A DNA stretch of 64,000 bases from Burkholderia sp. Ax-1719 (GCF_011753055.1 NZ_VWWJ01000009.1:1-64000), one strand, 5' to 3'; positions 1-9,231 are shown, counted from the stretch's first letter. The notes: generated by a model not told the origin, from the letters alone. Program-made: numbers and translations.

Positions 1-1
1 C

Positions 2-160
2 CGTCCGGCCGTTGAGGACGCGGCGCGCTGGCGCGAAACCGGCGCGCAGCTGCGCGATTCGCGCGAGGTCGCAGCGGCGCACGATGCGATCGCGTGGCAT
101 CCGCAGGTGCTCCACGAAGTGCGCAGCGTGTTGCTGGCGGCCTTGCCTGCCGCAGATTGA
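2..160 (+). CDS. C-terminal fragment of an unidentified protein
   Basis: An open frame enters from the left edge and ends at TGA 158-160, giving the last 52 residues of a protein that ends in LLAALPAAD. The piece is alanine- and arginine-rich and looks helical; no family motif is visible. It converges on the AraC-type regulator, whose stop lies 15 bases further on. The 88-residue open frame from position 12 in another frame is a shadow. Function unknown. Confidence 0.5.
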   Translation, partial: RPAVEDAARWRETGAQLRDSREVAAAHDAIAWHPQVLHEVRSVLLAALPAAD

Positions 161-175
161 GGTAAGACCGCGCCG

Positions 176-1015
176 CTACGCGACGAGCGTGGCGGCGCAC
201 ATCATCGACTGGTATTTCAGCGGAGTCATATGCAGCACGCGCTTGAACATCACCGCGAAGGAGTTGGTATCGGCGTAACCGAGCCAGGCGGCGACCGCGT
301 CGATGGGCGTATTGGTCGACAGCAGGCACATGGCTTCGGACACGCGCATCTGCTCGCGCCATTTCGCGAACGGCATGCCGGTCTCGCGCTGGAAGTGCCG
401 CGCCAGCGTGCGCGAGCTTGCGCCGAAGCGGTCGGCCCAATGTTCGAGCGAGTCGCTGTTGGCGGGTTGCTCGATCAGCGCCTGGCAGATGCGTTGCAGA
501 CGCGGATGCTGCGGCAAGGGCAGGCGGCCCGGCATTTCGTCCACCGGCGCGGACGTGGCGAGCAGGTTGACGATCAGCTGGGTGAGGACGTCGGCGAGAC
601 TGCCCGGTTCGCGCGGGCGCGCCGGTTCGCGGACCATCACGAGAATCGCTTCGCGCAGCAGGCCGTTGACGGGCAACAGACGCCCTTCGTCGCCGCAATC
701 GGGACAGGGATCGACGTAGAGCGTGCGAAAGCCGACCTTGCCGACCATCTCCAGTTCATGCTCGACGCGCGGCGGCACGAGCATCGCGCAATCGGGCGTC
801 ACGACCCAGCTGGCGGCGGGCGTGCGCACGCGGATCAGGCCGCTGGTGGCGTAGAGCAGTTGCGCACGCGGGTGCGTGTGCGCGACCTCGCGCGCGCCCG
901 ATTCGTACTCGATGGCCTGGCCGAAGACGGGCGGCAATTCGCTTTTCGGCGCGGGGGAGGCGGTGGAAGAAGGCTTCACGATGTCGATGTCTGTTTTAGC
1001 CGTAAAGTCTATCAT
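176..1015 (-). CDS. AraC-family transcriptional regulator with N-terminal cupin domain
   Basis: About 279 residues from ATG 1015; a TTG at 1033 is an alternative, and neither has a clear Shine-Dalgarno site. The first half is an AraC_binding cupin, with the HTHPRAQLLYATSG stretch and a later PPRVEHELE stretch typical of the fold. The last 100 residues carry the two helix-turn-helix units, including SSRTLARHFQRETGMPF and the second-helix region WLGYADTNSFAVMFKR. This is the cytoplasmic regulator type in which the cupin senses a small molecule. Two palindromes sharing a GGACAAA core lie just upstream of the start and are probable operators. The ligand is unknown. The gene is divergent from the TonB receptor gene, but separate operators suggest separate control. 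Confidence 0.88.
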   Translation of the reverse strand: MIDFTAKTDIDIVKPSSTASPAPKSELPPVFGQAIEYESGAREVAHTHPRAQLLYATSGLIRVRTPAASWVVTPDCAMLVPPRVEHELEMVGKVGFRTLYVDPCPDCGDEGRLLPVNGLLREAILVMVREPARPREPGSLADVLTQLIVNLLATSAPVDEMPGRLPLPQHPRLQRICQALIEQPANSDSLEHWADRFGASSRTLARHFQRETGMPFAKWREQMRVSEAMCLLSTNTPIDAVAAWLGYADTNSFAVMFKRVLHMTPLKYQSMMCAATLVA

Positions 1016-1027
1016 GACGCTCAAAAT

Positions 1028-1066
1028 GGACAAAAATTGTCCGTCTGGCGGACAAAGTCGTCCGCC
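1028..1066. promoter_or_regulatory. Tandem palindromic operator candidates upstream of the AraC-type gene
   Basis: GGACAA-AAA-TTGTCC (1028-1042) is followed by GGCGGAC-N6-GTCCGCC (1047-1066). The shared GGACAAA core begins at 1028 and again at 1050, 22 bases apart, about two helical turns. They sit 12-50 bases upstream of the regulator's ATG. The repeats are seen directly; binding by this regulator is inferred. Confidence 0.5.
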
Positions 1067-1232
1067 TCTGCGGTGGAGTAGCTTGTATCATCTGAACTCG
1101 CCAGGCGCGCGCTCGAACGCTGTTCGATCCTGAAGCGCCTGCGTGCCAAAAAACAGTGTCCCCCTGTCTGCACAATCGCATTGTGCCCGCGACGTTTATC
1201 GACGCAGGGCGTTTTAGCCTTTGTAAAAGTAA

Positions 1233-1251
1233 TAAGACTCATTATCATTAA
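1233..1251 (-). promoter_or_regulatory. Fur box upstream of the TonB receptor
   Basis: The minus strand reads TTAATGATAATGAGTCTTA. It matches the Fur consensus ATAATGATAATCATTATC at about 13 of 18 positions. It ends 21 bases before the receptor ATG, where Fur would block transcription or initiation in iron-replete cells. Confidence 0.65.
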
Positions 1252-1272
1252 CATTCACCTGGTAGAGCACCG

Positions 1273-3510
1273 ATGAAGGGACGTAAGAAAAACAAGATGA
1301 CGGGGCAGCGCGGACTCAACTTCAAACTCTCGCCCGTGCGGCTGGCCTTGCTGGGCGTGCCGCTGGCCATGTCGGCGGTCGCGCATGCGCAATCGAGCAC
1401 GGACAGCACCACTGGCGTGCAAAACGGACAGACGACGCGGGCGACGCAATCGAGCACGCAGTCCAGCACGCAGTCCAGCACACTCCCCGCCGTGAGCGTG
1501 GAGTCGCAGCGCGAGTCGCCGACCGGCCCGACTGCGGGCATCGTCGCCAAACGCACGGCGACCGGCACCAAGACGGACACGCCGCTGCTGCGCGTGCCGC
1601 AGTCGGTGTCGGTGGTGACGCGCGAGCAGATGGATCAGCAGGGCGCCACCACGGTCGACCAGGCGCTGCGTTACACGCCGGGCGTGTACTCGCAGGACTC
1701 GACCGATTTCCGTTTCGATCAGCTGCGCGGGCGCGGTTTCGACTATTCGGAATACCTCGACGGCCTCGCGCTGCAGCAGAACCAGTACTACGCCAATCCG
1801 CGTATCGACCCGTATCTGCTGGAGCGCATCGACGTGCTGCGCGGTCCGGCTTCGGTGCTCTACGGCGCGGGCAGCCCGGCCGGTATCGTCAACCTGGTGT
1901 CGAAGGTCGCCACGGAAGACCAGGTCAACGAAGTCCAGTTGCAGATCGGCAATCACGATCGCTATGAAGCGGCCTTCGACGTGGGCGGCAAGGTCGACAA
2001 GGACGGCACGGTGCTGTGGCGCATCGTCGGCCTTGGGCGCGATGCCGACACCCAGGTGGACGGCGTCAAGGATCAGCGCATTGCCTTCGCGCCCAGCGTC
2101 ACGATCAAGCCGAACGCCGACACGCGCCTGACGGTCTACGCGCAGTATCAGCGCGATCCGGCCGGCGGCCTGTTCGATTCGTTGCCGGTGCAGGGCACGG
2201 CGACCTATAACCCGAACGGCCAGATCAGCCCCGGCACCTACATCGGCAATCCGAATACCGATTACTTCCATCGCACGCAGTACGCGTTTGGCTACAAGTT
2301 CGAAGAGAAGATCAACAACGTCTTCACGTTCCATTCGAGCGCGCGCTACATGCATGACGATATCGACTATCGTCAGTCGTACTTCAACACCTGGAAGGCG
2401 GGCACGAATCAGTCCGTGCTGACCATGGGCGCGTTCCTCGACCGCGAGCATCTGAGCCAGTTCGCGATGGACAACTCGGTCGAAGCGAAATTCTCGACCG
2501 GCGAAGTCAAGCAGACGGTGCTGTTCGGCGTCGATTATCTGCGCATGCTCAGCGGCACGAATTCGGGCACCGGTTCGATCGGCACGCTCAATCCGTTCGC
2601 GCCGGACTTCGGCTCGCTCGGCACGCTCACCACCACGACCAAGCGCGTCGATACCGCCACCGACCAGCTCGGCGTGTATTTGCAGGATCAGGTCGAATAT
2701 CGTCACTGGCTGCTCACGCTGGGCATCCGCAACGACTGGACCTCGACCAACATCCAGACGAGCGGTTCGTCCACGGGTCTGCAGAATCAGACGCCGCATG
2801 CGTTCACGTGGCGCGGCGGCCTGTCGTATCTGTTCGACAACGGCATTGCGCCGTACTTCTCGTACGCAAAGTCGTTCCAGCCGACCACGGGCGTGAATTT
2901 CGCGGGCCAGGCGCTGGTGCCGACGACCGGCCAGGAATACGAGGTGGGCGTGAAGTATCAGCCGAAGAGCTATAACGCGCTCTACTCGGCGGCGATCTTC
3001 GATCTCACGCAGCACAACGTGGCGACGACCGACCTGAATCACCCGGGCTATTCGGTGCAGACCGGCGAAGTGCGTTCGCGTGGCCTGGAACTCGAAGGCC
3101 ATATCCAGCTCACCGACGATCTGTCCGTGCTCGGTTCGTACACCTATCTGAACCAGGTGGTGCTGGAGTCGAACACGGCGAGCCAGGTGGGCAAGCGTCC
3201 GACCATGGCGCCGCGCAACATGGCGAACCTGTGGGCCGACTACACGCTGCACGCCGGCCCGCTGCGCGGTCTGGGCTTCGGCGGCGGCGTGCGCTACATC
3301 GGCATGTCGGCGGGCGATACGGCCAATACCTTCGATGTCGGCAGCGTGGTGCTGCTCGATGCGGCCGTGCATTACGACTGGCGCAACTGGAAGTTCCAGG
3401 TCAACGCGACCAATCTGACCAACCGCACGTATGTGGCGTACTGCTCGGGCGGCGCGTGTTACTACGGTTCGAAGATCGGCGTGCTGGGGACGGCGAAGTA
3501 TCAGTGGTAA
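1273..3510 (+). CDS. TonB-dependent siderophore receptor
   Basis: A 745-residue outer-membrane receptor, the usual length for the FhuA/FoxA/FpvA class. A signal peptide runs to about residue 39, with cleavage after AHA. A low-complexity linker with three QSST units (about residues 59-70) follows, then the plug domain (about 105-215, with DQALRYTPGV and RIDVLRGPASVLYGAG), and a 22-strand barrel ending in the aromatic C-terminus KYQW used by the Bam machinery. It lets a ferric siderophore cross the outer membrane using TonB energy. A Fur box lies directly upstream and the ferric-siderophore importer operon directly downstream. No N-terminal signalling domain is present, so this is not a FecA/FpvA-type transducer. 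The siderophore is unknown; the importer suggests a hydroxamate. Confidence 0.93.
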   Translation: MKGRKKNKMTGQRGLNFKLSPVRLALLGVPLAMSAVAHAQSSTDSTTGVQNGQTTRATQSSTQSSTQSSTLPAVSVESQRESPTGPTAGIVAKRTATGTKTDTPLLRVPQSVSVVTREQMDQQGATTVDQALRYTPGVYSQDSTDFRFDQLRGRGFDYSEYLDGLALQQNQYYANPRIDPYLLERIDVLRGPASVLYGAGSPAGIVNLVSKVATEDQVNEVQLQIGNHDRYEAAFDVGGKVDKDGTVLWRIVGLGRDADTQVDGVKDQRIAFAPSVTIKPNADTRLTVYAQYQRDPAGGLFDSLPVQGTATYNPNGQISPGTYIGNPNTDYFHRTQYAFGYKFEEKINNVFTFHSSARYMHDDIDYRQSYFNTWKAGTNQSVLTMGAFLDREHLSQFAMDNSVEAKFSTGEVKQTVLFGVDYLRMLSGTNSGTGSIGTLNPFAPDFGSLGTLTTTTKRVDTATDQLGVYLQDQVEYRHWLLTLGIRNDWTSTNIQTSGSSTGLQNQTPHAFTWRGGLSYLFDNGIAPYFSYAKSFQPTTGVNFAGQALVPTTGQEYEVGVKYQPKSYNALYSAAIFDLTQHNVATTDLNHPGYSVQTGEVRSRGLELEGHIQLTDDLSVLGSYTYLNQVVLESNTASQVGKRPTMAPRNMANLWADYTLHAGPLRGLGFGGGVRYIGMSAGDTANTFDVGSVVLLDAAVHYDWRNWKFQVNATNLTNRTYVAYCSGGACYYGSKIGVLGTAKYQW

Positions 3511-3556
3511 GTGCGAGGAACAGCCGCACGGCGAGTGGTTGAGCCGTGCTGCTCTG

Positions 3557-3589
3557 GCCGCGCGTCGCATCTGGCGGCGCGCGGCTTTT
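3557..3589 (+). terminator. Probable intrinsic terminator after the TonB receptor
   Basis: Arms GCCGCGCG (3557-3564) and CGCGCGGC (3578-3585) are followed by TTTT. The hairpin lies between the receptor and the ABC importer, suggesting that the importer genes have their own promoter or depend on read-through. Confidence 0.55.
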
Positions 3590-3681
3590 CGCTTGATTGT
3601 GCTTGAAGCAGACATAATCCGCATGAATCGCGCGCGGACGTTCGCAGGGAATGCGCCGCGCAACTGTAGGAGTACACGGTT

Positions 3682-4506
3682 TTGGCAACGCCAGTGATGG
3701 AAGCCGCGCGCGTGAATGCGCCGCGCGATGAGGCGCCGCTTTACGCGGTCGAAGGTCTGGGCGTGCAGGTGGGTTCGCGTGCCTTGCTCGCCGATGTGGG
3801 CCTGCGCCTCGCGCCGGGCCGCGTGTGCGGGCTGATCGGCCATAACGGCTCGGGCAAGACCACGCTGCTGCGCGTGCTCGCGCGCCAGCAGGCGGTCACG
3901 CGCGGCACGGTGCGCTTCGAAGGCGAGGCGCTCGAAAGCTGGGACGCGCGCGCGTTCGCCCGCAAGGTTGCGTATCTGCCGCAGACGCCGCCGCCCGCCG
4001 ATGGCATGACGGTGCGCGAACTGGTGGCGCTTGGCCGCTATCCGTGGCATGGCGCGCTGGGGCGCTTTACCGCGAACGACGCGCAGAAAGTGGCCGATGC
4101 GATGGAACTGACCGACGTGCAGCGTTTCGCGGACCGTTACGTCGATCAGCTTTCGGGCGGCGAGCGCCAGCGCGTCTGGCTCGCCATGCTGGTCGCGCAG
4201 GACAGCAACTGCCTGCTGCTCGACGAGCCGATCTCCGCGCTCGACATTTCGCATCAACTCGACGTGCTCGGTCTCGTGCAGCGTTTGAGCTCGACGCGCG
4301 GTCTGGGCGTGATCGTGGTGCTGCACGACATCAATATGGCGGCACGCTTTTGCGACGAATTGGTGGCGCTGCACAGCGGCCGCCTGCTGGTGCGCGGCAC
4401 GCCCGCCGAGATCTGCCGCTCCGACGTGCTCGAATCGATCTACGGCGTGCCGATGGATACGCTGGCGCATCCGCAGGGCGGGGTGCCGGTCTGCTATCCG
4501 CGTTGA
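3682..4506 (+). CDS. Ferric-siderophore ABC transporter, ATP-binding protein (FhuC-like)
   Basis: A 274-residue ABC ATPase energising iron-siderophore import. Walker A GHNGSGKTT is at residues 53-61, Q-loop near 101, signature LSGGERQ at 157-163, Walker B CLLLDEP at 177-183 and H-loop His at 215. Closest in type to FhuC/FepC. The start is TTG at 3682, because GTAGGAG at 3666-3672 sits 9 bases before it; the first ATG (3697) is too far from that site. The next gene, a binding protein, starts 12 bases after the stop, so the two are co-transcribed. It pairs with the fused permease two genes on. Confidence 0.92.
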   Translation: MATPVMEAARVNAPRDEAPLYAVEGLGVQVGSRALLADVGLRLAPGRVCGLIGHNGSGKTTLLRVLARQQAVTRGTVRFEGEALESWDARAFARKVAYLPQTPPPADGMTVRELVALGRYPWHGALGRFTANDAQKVADAMELTDVQRFADRYVDQLSGGERQRVWLAMLVAQDSNCLLLDEPISALDISHQLDVLGLVQRLSSTRGLGVIVVLHDINMAARFCDELVALHSGRLLVRGTPAEICRSDVLESIYGVPMDTLAHPQGGVPVCYPR

Positions 4507-4517
4507 AGGGGCCCGCC

Positions 4518-5432
4518 ATGCATCGACGCCGTCTGCTCGGGCTGGCCGCCGCGGGCTTCGCGTGTGCGCCGCTCATGTCTTTTGCGCAAGCGCCTTCCGC
4601 TGTGCCGCACCGCATTGTCGTGATGGACTTCGGGCTCACCGAAATGTTGCTCATGCTGGGCGTGACGCCGCTCGCGACCTCGGTGCCCGACTGGTATCGG
4701 CGCACCAATGTCGCGCCGCCGCTGCCCGAGGGCGTGATCGATATCGGCTTGCTGTATCAGCCCAATTTCGAACTGCTCGAACAACTGAGGCCCGATCTGC
4801 TGGTGCTCACACCTGCCCACGCGCCCATGCGCGCGCAACTCGAACGCATTGCGCCGACCATCACGCTGGCGCTCTCCGCGCCCGGTGTCGAACCGTGGCG
4901 GCAGATCGCGCAGGAGACGCAGCGCCTCGCGCGCGTGCTGGAACGCGAACCGCAGGCCAATGCCGCGATCGCCGACGCCGATGCGAAGCTCGCCGCCGCG
5001 CGTGCGCGTATTGCCACCGCGGCCGTCGCCAACAAGGCGACTGCGCCGATCTTCGTGGTGGAATTCGTCGATGACCGCCATCTGCTGGCTTACGGCCCGG
5101 GCAGCCTGTTCGGCGACGTCATGACACGGCTGGGACTGCGCAACGCGTGGACCGGCCCGAACAACGCCCGCGGCTATGCCGTGACCGATTTCACCCGCCT
5201 CGCCGATGTAAAAGATGCGGCCGATGCGCGGCTCGTCTATATCGATCCACTGCCCGACGCCGCGCGCGACACGCTCGCGCAAGGCGTGCTCTGGCGCAGC
5301 CTGCCGTTCGCGCGCGCGGGCCGCGTGGCCAGCATGCCGAAGGTTTCGCAGGGCGGCGCGCTCTACAGCGGCGCGCGTTTCGCGGGGCAACTCGCGGATG
5401 TGGTGCTCTCGCAGGAGGCGCATCATGCATGA
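4518..5432 (+). CDS. Siderophore-binding periplasmic protein (FhuD-like)
   Basis: 304 residues. The N-terminus MHRRRLLGLAAAG resembles a twin-arginine signal, with cleavage near SFAQA (about residue 24). The rest is a class III binding protein (Peripla_BP_2): the DIGLLYQPNFELLEQLRPDL stretch and later PKVSQGGALYSGARFAG near the C-terminus are typical of FhuD and relatives, which bind hydroxamate siderophores in the periplasm. The open frame extends upstream to 4044, but that part overlaps the ATPase gene; ATG 4518 gives the export signal. Its end overlaps the permease start by 8 bases. Confidence 0.88.
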   Translation: MHRRRLLGLAAAGFACAPLMSFAQAPSAVPHRIVVMDFGLTEMLLMLGVTPLATSVPDWYRRTNVAPPLPEGVIDIGLLYQPNFELLEQLRPDLLVLTPAHAPMRAQLERIAPTITLALSAPGVEPWRQIAQETQRLARVLEREPQANAAIADADAKLAAARARIATAAVANKATAPIFVVEFVDDRHLLAYGPGSLFGDVMTRLGLRNAWTGPNNARGYAVTDFTRLADVKDAADARLVYIDPLPDAARDTLAQGVLWRSLPFARAGRVASMPKVSQGGALYSGARFAGQLADVVLSQEAHHA

Positions 5433-7437
5433 CCTTTCGATGACGCGCGGCGGCGGTAGCTGGCATGCACGGCGGCCGCTGCTCGGATTGTTCGGATTGC
5501 TGGTCGTCGCGGTGCTATTCACCATGCGCGGGCTGGCCGCGCATGTGCCCGCCGCCGACTGGACGCATGCGCTATTCGCACCCGATGTCAGCGATATCCG
5601 CGAAATGGTGGTGCATTACAGCTGGTTGCCGCGACTGGCGATTTCGCTGCTGTGCGGCGCGGCGCTCGCGCTGGCAGGCGTGGTGTTCCAGCAGGTACTG
5701 CGCAATCCGCTCGCCGAACCGATGACGGTGGGCGTGTCCGCCGGCTCCTATCTGGCGCTGCTGCTCGCGACGCTCTGGGCGCCCGCGTGGCTCGCGGCCT
5801 GGCGCGAAGGCGTGGCGCTCGCGGGCGGTGCGCTGGCGATGCTGTTCGTGTTCGCGCTGGCATGGCGGCGTGCGTTTGCGCCGGTCACGCTGGTGCTGGG
5901 CGGCATGATCGTCAACCTGTATTGCGGCGCGATCAGCCTGGCGTTGTCGATCATCTACGAGCGCTCGCTCACGGCGATGTTCATCTGGGGCGGCGGCGCG
6001 CTTGCGCAGCAGGACTGGCACACCACGCTGTGGCTGTTGCCGCGCGTGCTGGTCTGCGCGCTGGTGTGCGGCGCGCTGGTGCGCCCGCTCACGCTGGCCG
6101 GTCTCGACGATGCGGGCGCGCGCAGTCTGGGTCTTTCGCTCACGCGCACGCGCTTTCTGGCGCTGGCCGCGGCGGTGGCGTTGACGGCGTTCGTGGTGGC
6201 GGCGGTCGGTGTGATCGGCTTCATTGGTCTTGCCGCGCCGGCCATTGCGCGCGCCTGCGGCGCACGGCGTCTGCGCGATCAGCTCACGTGGGCGCCCGTG
6301 ATCGGCGCGCTGCTGCTCTGGGTCACCGATCAGGCGATCCAGCAGCTGGGCGGTCTCGCGGGCGAACTGCTGCCCACGGGCGCGGCCACGGCGCTGTTCG
6401 GCGGGCCCTTGCTGCTGTGGCTGGTGCCGCGCCTGAAGGCGCGCGCCGCGCCGCCGCATGCGGAGCTGGGCCGCGCACAGACGCCGTGTTCGCCTCATGC
6501 GGCGCGGCGCGTGCTGATTGGCGGCGGCCTGGCGTTGCTGGCGGCGGTGATCCTCGCGGCGGGTTTCGGGCGCGGCATCGAAGGCTGGCACTGGGCTGCC
6601 GCCGATGAGTGGCGCGGCCTGTGGCACTGGCGCGCGCCGCGCATCGAGAGTGCGCTCGCGGTCGGCGCGCTGCTCGCGCTGGCGGGCACGCTGCTGCAAC
6701 GGCTCTCCGGCAATCCGATGGCGAGTCCCGAGGTGCTGGGCATCAGCGGTGGCGGGATGCTCGGCATGATCGTGCTGCTGTTCGCGGTGCATGCGCCCGG
6801 CGCGCCGTTGATGTTCGCGGCCTGCGGCGCAGGCGCGTTCGCGACCTTGCTGGCGATGCTGGCGCTGGCGCGCCGCAGCGGCTTCGCCACCGAGCAGTTG
6901 CTGCTCGCGGGCATTGCGGTCGGGGCGTTGTCGCAGGCCGTGTTCGGGCTGGTGATCGCGGGCAGCGGTCCCTATGCGCCGATGCTGCGCAATCTGCTGA
7001 TGGGTTCGACCTATATGATCGACGCGCCGCTCGCCGCGCTCGCGCTGGTCGTGGCGGTCGTGCTGCTGGTGCTGGCGCTGCTGTGCACGCGCTGGCTCGA
7101 CATCTTCCCGCTCGGTGCGCCGGTGGCGGCGACGCTGGGCGTGCCGGTGCGCCGCGCACGCTTTCTGATCCTGCTGCTGGCGGCGCTCTTGAGCGCGGCG
7201 GCGGCGATGATCGTCGGGCCGCTTTCGTTCATCGGCTTGATGGCGCCGCATGTGGTGCGCCGCATGGGCCTGCGGCGCGCGGCGACCGAGCTGCTGGCTT
7301 CGGCGCTGCTGGGCGCGCTGCTGATGGTGGTGTCGGACTGGCTGAGTCGCAACGTGCTGTTTCCGCAGCAAATGCCCGCGGGTCTGCTGGCGATGATCGC
7401 AGGCGGTCTGTATCTGATGTGGTCGCTGGGCCGCTGA
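5425..7437 (+). CDS. Fused iron-siderophore ABC permease (FhuB-like, two FecCD domains)
   Basis: 670 residues from ATG 5425, with AGGAGG at 5413-5418 six bases before it. Two FecCD permease units are joined in tandem. Each has the coupling segment typical of the family, such as GVVFQQVLRNPLAEPMTVGVSAG in the first half (quoted in part) and LLQRLSGNPMASPEVLGISGG in the second (also in part), and GFIGLAAPAIAR / FIGLMAPHVVRRMG near the end of each. About 18-20 membrane helices are expected. Fused permeases are characteristic of FhuB, the hydroxamate importer of the inner membrane. The gene overlaps the binding-protein gene by 8 bases, indicating translational coupling. Confidence 0.92.
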   Translation: MHDLSMTRGGGSWHARRPLLGLFGLLVVAVLFTMRGLAAHVPAADWTHALFAPDVSDIREMVVHYSWLPRLAISLLCGAALALAGVVFQQVLRNPLAEPMTVGVSAGSYLALLLATLWAPAWLAAWREGVALAGGALAMLFVFALAWRRAFAPVTLVLGGMIVNLYCGAISLALSIIYERSLTAMFIWGGGALAQQDWHTTLWLLPRVLVCALVCGALVRPLTLAGLDDAGARSLGLSLTRTRFLALAAAVALTAFVVAAVGVIGFIGLAAPAIARACGARRLRDQLTWAPVIGALLLWVTDQAIQQLGGLAGELLPTGAATALFGGPLLLWLVPRLKARAAPPHAELGRAQTPCSPHAARRVLIGGGLALLAAVILAAGFGRGIEGWHWAAADEWRGLWHWRAPRIESALAVGALLALAGTLLQRLSGNPMASPEVLGISGGGMLGMIVLLFAVHAPGAPLMFAACGAGAFATLLAMLALARRSGFATEQLLLAGIAVGALSQAVFGLVIAGSGPYAPMLRNLLMGSTYMIDAPLAALALVVAVVLLVLALLCTRWLDIFPLGAPVAATLGVPVRRARFLILLLAALLSAAAAMIVGPLSFIGLMAPHVVRRMGLRRAATELLASALLGALLMVVSDWLSRNVLFPQQMPAGLLAMIAGGLYLMWSLGR

Positions 7438-7495
7438 ATGCGCAGCACAGGCAATACAGGCATCACGAGCACTACACGCAATAAGGAGCAATCCA

Positions 7496-9220
7496 ATGAG
7501 TGACACGAAACACGACGGCGCGGCGCGCGCCGCTCAGGCGTCGCCCGCGCTGCACGTCATGCGCGATGCGCTGCGCCTGATCGGCCGCTTCTGGCCGCTC
7601 ACCCTGTTCGCGACGGTGATGGGTTGCATCGGCGGCTTTTCGACGGCCTGGCTGCTGGCCGCCGTCAACGATGGTCTGCACGAGGCGGGCGGCGTCAGCG
7701 AGCGCACCGCCTGGTCGTTCGTCGGGCTGTGCGTGCTGACGGTCGGCGGCAATCTGGTGGCGGGGCTGGCCAATAGCGTGGTGGGCCAGAAGGTGATTGC
7801 GGCGCTGCGCAAGGATATTTCTTCGCGCATCGTGTGCGCGCCGCTGGCGGCAATCGAAAACTATCGCGTACATCGGCTGCTTGCCACGCTCAATGGCGAC
7901 ATCGACACCATCAGCGCCTTCACCTTCAATTTTTCGAGCTACGCGATTGCGCTCGCTTTGACGCTGGGCTGTATCGTTTATCTGCTGGTGCTTTCGCCGG
8001 TGCTGTTCGGGCTGGCGGCGTTTGCGATTTTTGCGGGCCTGCTGATGGCGCGCTGGGCGCGGCGCGGCTGGAACCGCTACTACGACAAGGTGCGCGACGC
8101 GCAGGACGATCTGCAGAAGCAATATCGCTCGATCACGGAAGGCGCGAAGGAACTGCGCATGAATCGCGGTCGCCGTCGTCGTGTGTTTGCGGCGCAACTG
8201 GGCGGCGCGGTCGATCTGATCGCCAGCCTCAAGACGCGCGCGATGAGTCTGTTCTGGGTGCACGAGAGCACGTCGTCGGTGCTGTTCTTCGTGGTGATCG
8301 GGCTGATGGTGGTGTTGCAGCATCGGCTGGGCGTGGCGTCGTCGGTGGTGAGCGGCTTCGTCATCACGTTGCTGTACGTGAAGGGGCCGGTGCAGCAGCT
8401 GTCGAGCGCGTTGCCCGCGCTCGGCCAGGCGCAGGTGTCGTTCAAGCGGATCGCCGAGCTGTCCGCCGAATTCCGCAACAATGAGCCTGACCTGCTGATC
8501 GACGCGCCCGATGCGCCGTTGCCCGCGTTCGAATCGCTCGCGCTGCGGCACGCTTCGTACGCGTTTCCGGCGCCGTCGGGCGCGCGCGGCTTTGCGCTCG
8601 GGCCGGTCGATCTGGAGGTCAAGCGCGGCGAGATCGTGTTTATCGTCGGCGAGAACGGCTGCGGCAAGACCACGCTCATCAAGCTGTTGCTCGGCCTCTA
8701 CGCGCCGCAGGAAGGCGAGTTGCTGCTCAACGGCCAGCCTGTCACGCATGAAGGCGCGGATGCGTATCGGCAACTGTTTTCGGCGGTATTCGCCGATTAC
8801 TTCCTGTTCGACGACTTCGTTTCCGACGATGCCGCCAATATGCAGCTTGCGCGCGACGCGCTGGCGCGGCTGGAAATCGCGCATAAGGTCAGCGTGGAAA
8901 ACGGCGCGTTCACGACCACCGATCTCTCGACGGGACAGCGCAAGCGCCTTGCGCTGGTGCAGGCGATGCTGGAGGCGCGGCCCGTCATCATGCTTGACGA
9001 GTGGGCCGCCGATCAGGACCCGACCTTCCGCCGCGTGTTCTATCGCGAGCTGCTGCCGGAATTGAAGCGCATGGGGCGCACTGTGATTGCGATTTCGCAC
9101 GACGATCGCTTCTTCGACGCGGCGGATCGCGTCGTGCGGGTGAGCGACGGGCACATCGTGTCGATCACGGACGGCAAGCAGGGCGGGGCGGTTGAGGAGA
9201 TGCGGGCTTCGGCGGCTTGA
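7496..9220 (+). CDS. Cyclic-peptide/siderophore ABC exporter (PvdE/SyrD family)
   Basis: 574 residues: an N-terminal six-helix exporter domain (about 28-310) and a C-terminal ATPase. Walker A GENGCGKTT is at 385-393, an unusual signature LSTGQ at 477-481, Walker B VIMLDE at 497-502 and H-loop His at 535. LSTGQRKR in place of LSGGQ, and LDEWAADQDP after Walker B, are hallmarks of the cyclic-peptide exporter family (SyrD, PvdE, OrbE), which moves non-ribosomal peptide siderophores or their precursors across the inner membrane. It follows the importer at 58 bases with an AAGGAG site. No peptide synthetase is in the window, so the cargo is made elsewhere or lost. Confidence 0.9.
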   Translation: MSDTKHDGAARAAQASPALHVMRDALRLIGRFWPLTLFATVMGCIGGFSTAWLLAAVNDGLHEAGGVSERTAWSFVGLCVLTVGGNLVAGLANSVVGQKVIAALRKDISSRIVCAPLAAIENYRVHRLLATLNGDIDTISAFTFNFSSYAIALALTLGCIVYLLVLSPVLFGLAAFAIFAGLLMARWARRGWNRYYDKVRDAQDDLQKQYRSITEGAKELRMNRGRRRRVFAAQLGGAVDLIASLKTRAMSLFWVHESTSSVLFFVVIGLMVVLQHRLGVASSVVSGFVITLLYVKGPVQQLSSALPALGQAQVSFKRIAELSAEFRNNEPDLLIDAPDAPLPAFESLALRHASYAFPAPSGARGFALGPVDLEVKRGEIVFIVGENGCGKTTLIKLLLGLYAPQEGELLLNGQPVTHEGADAYRQLFSAVFADYFLFDDFVSDDAANMQLARDALARLEIAHKVSVENGAFTTTDLSTGQRKRLALVQAMLEARPVIMLDEWAADQDPTFRRVFYRELLPELKRMGRTVIAISHDDRFFDAADRVVRVSDGHIVSITDGKQGGAVEEMRASAA

Positions 9221-9231
9221 GGGGAGCCTGA

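Noticed and set aside
1443-1482. Short tandem repeat in the receptor gene (QSST units)
   Set aside because: Only three imperfect copies coding a linker; not a meaningful repeat array, though copy number could vary between strains.
3590-3681. Possible second Fur box before the ABC importer genes
   Set aside because: No stretch matched the consensus well enough; control may come by read-through.
1255-4470. 1071-residue minus-strand open frame opposite the TonB receptor
   Set aside because: It mirrors the codon bias of the receptor and ATPase genes, is His/Arg/Ala-rich with no domain, and the plus strand has clear families.
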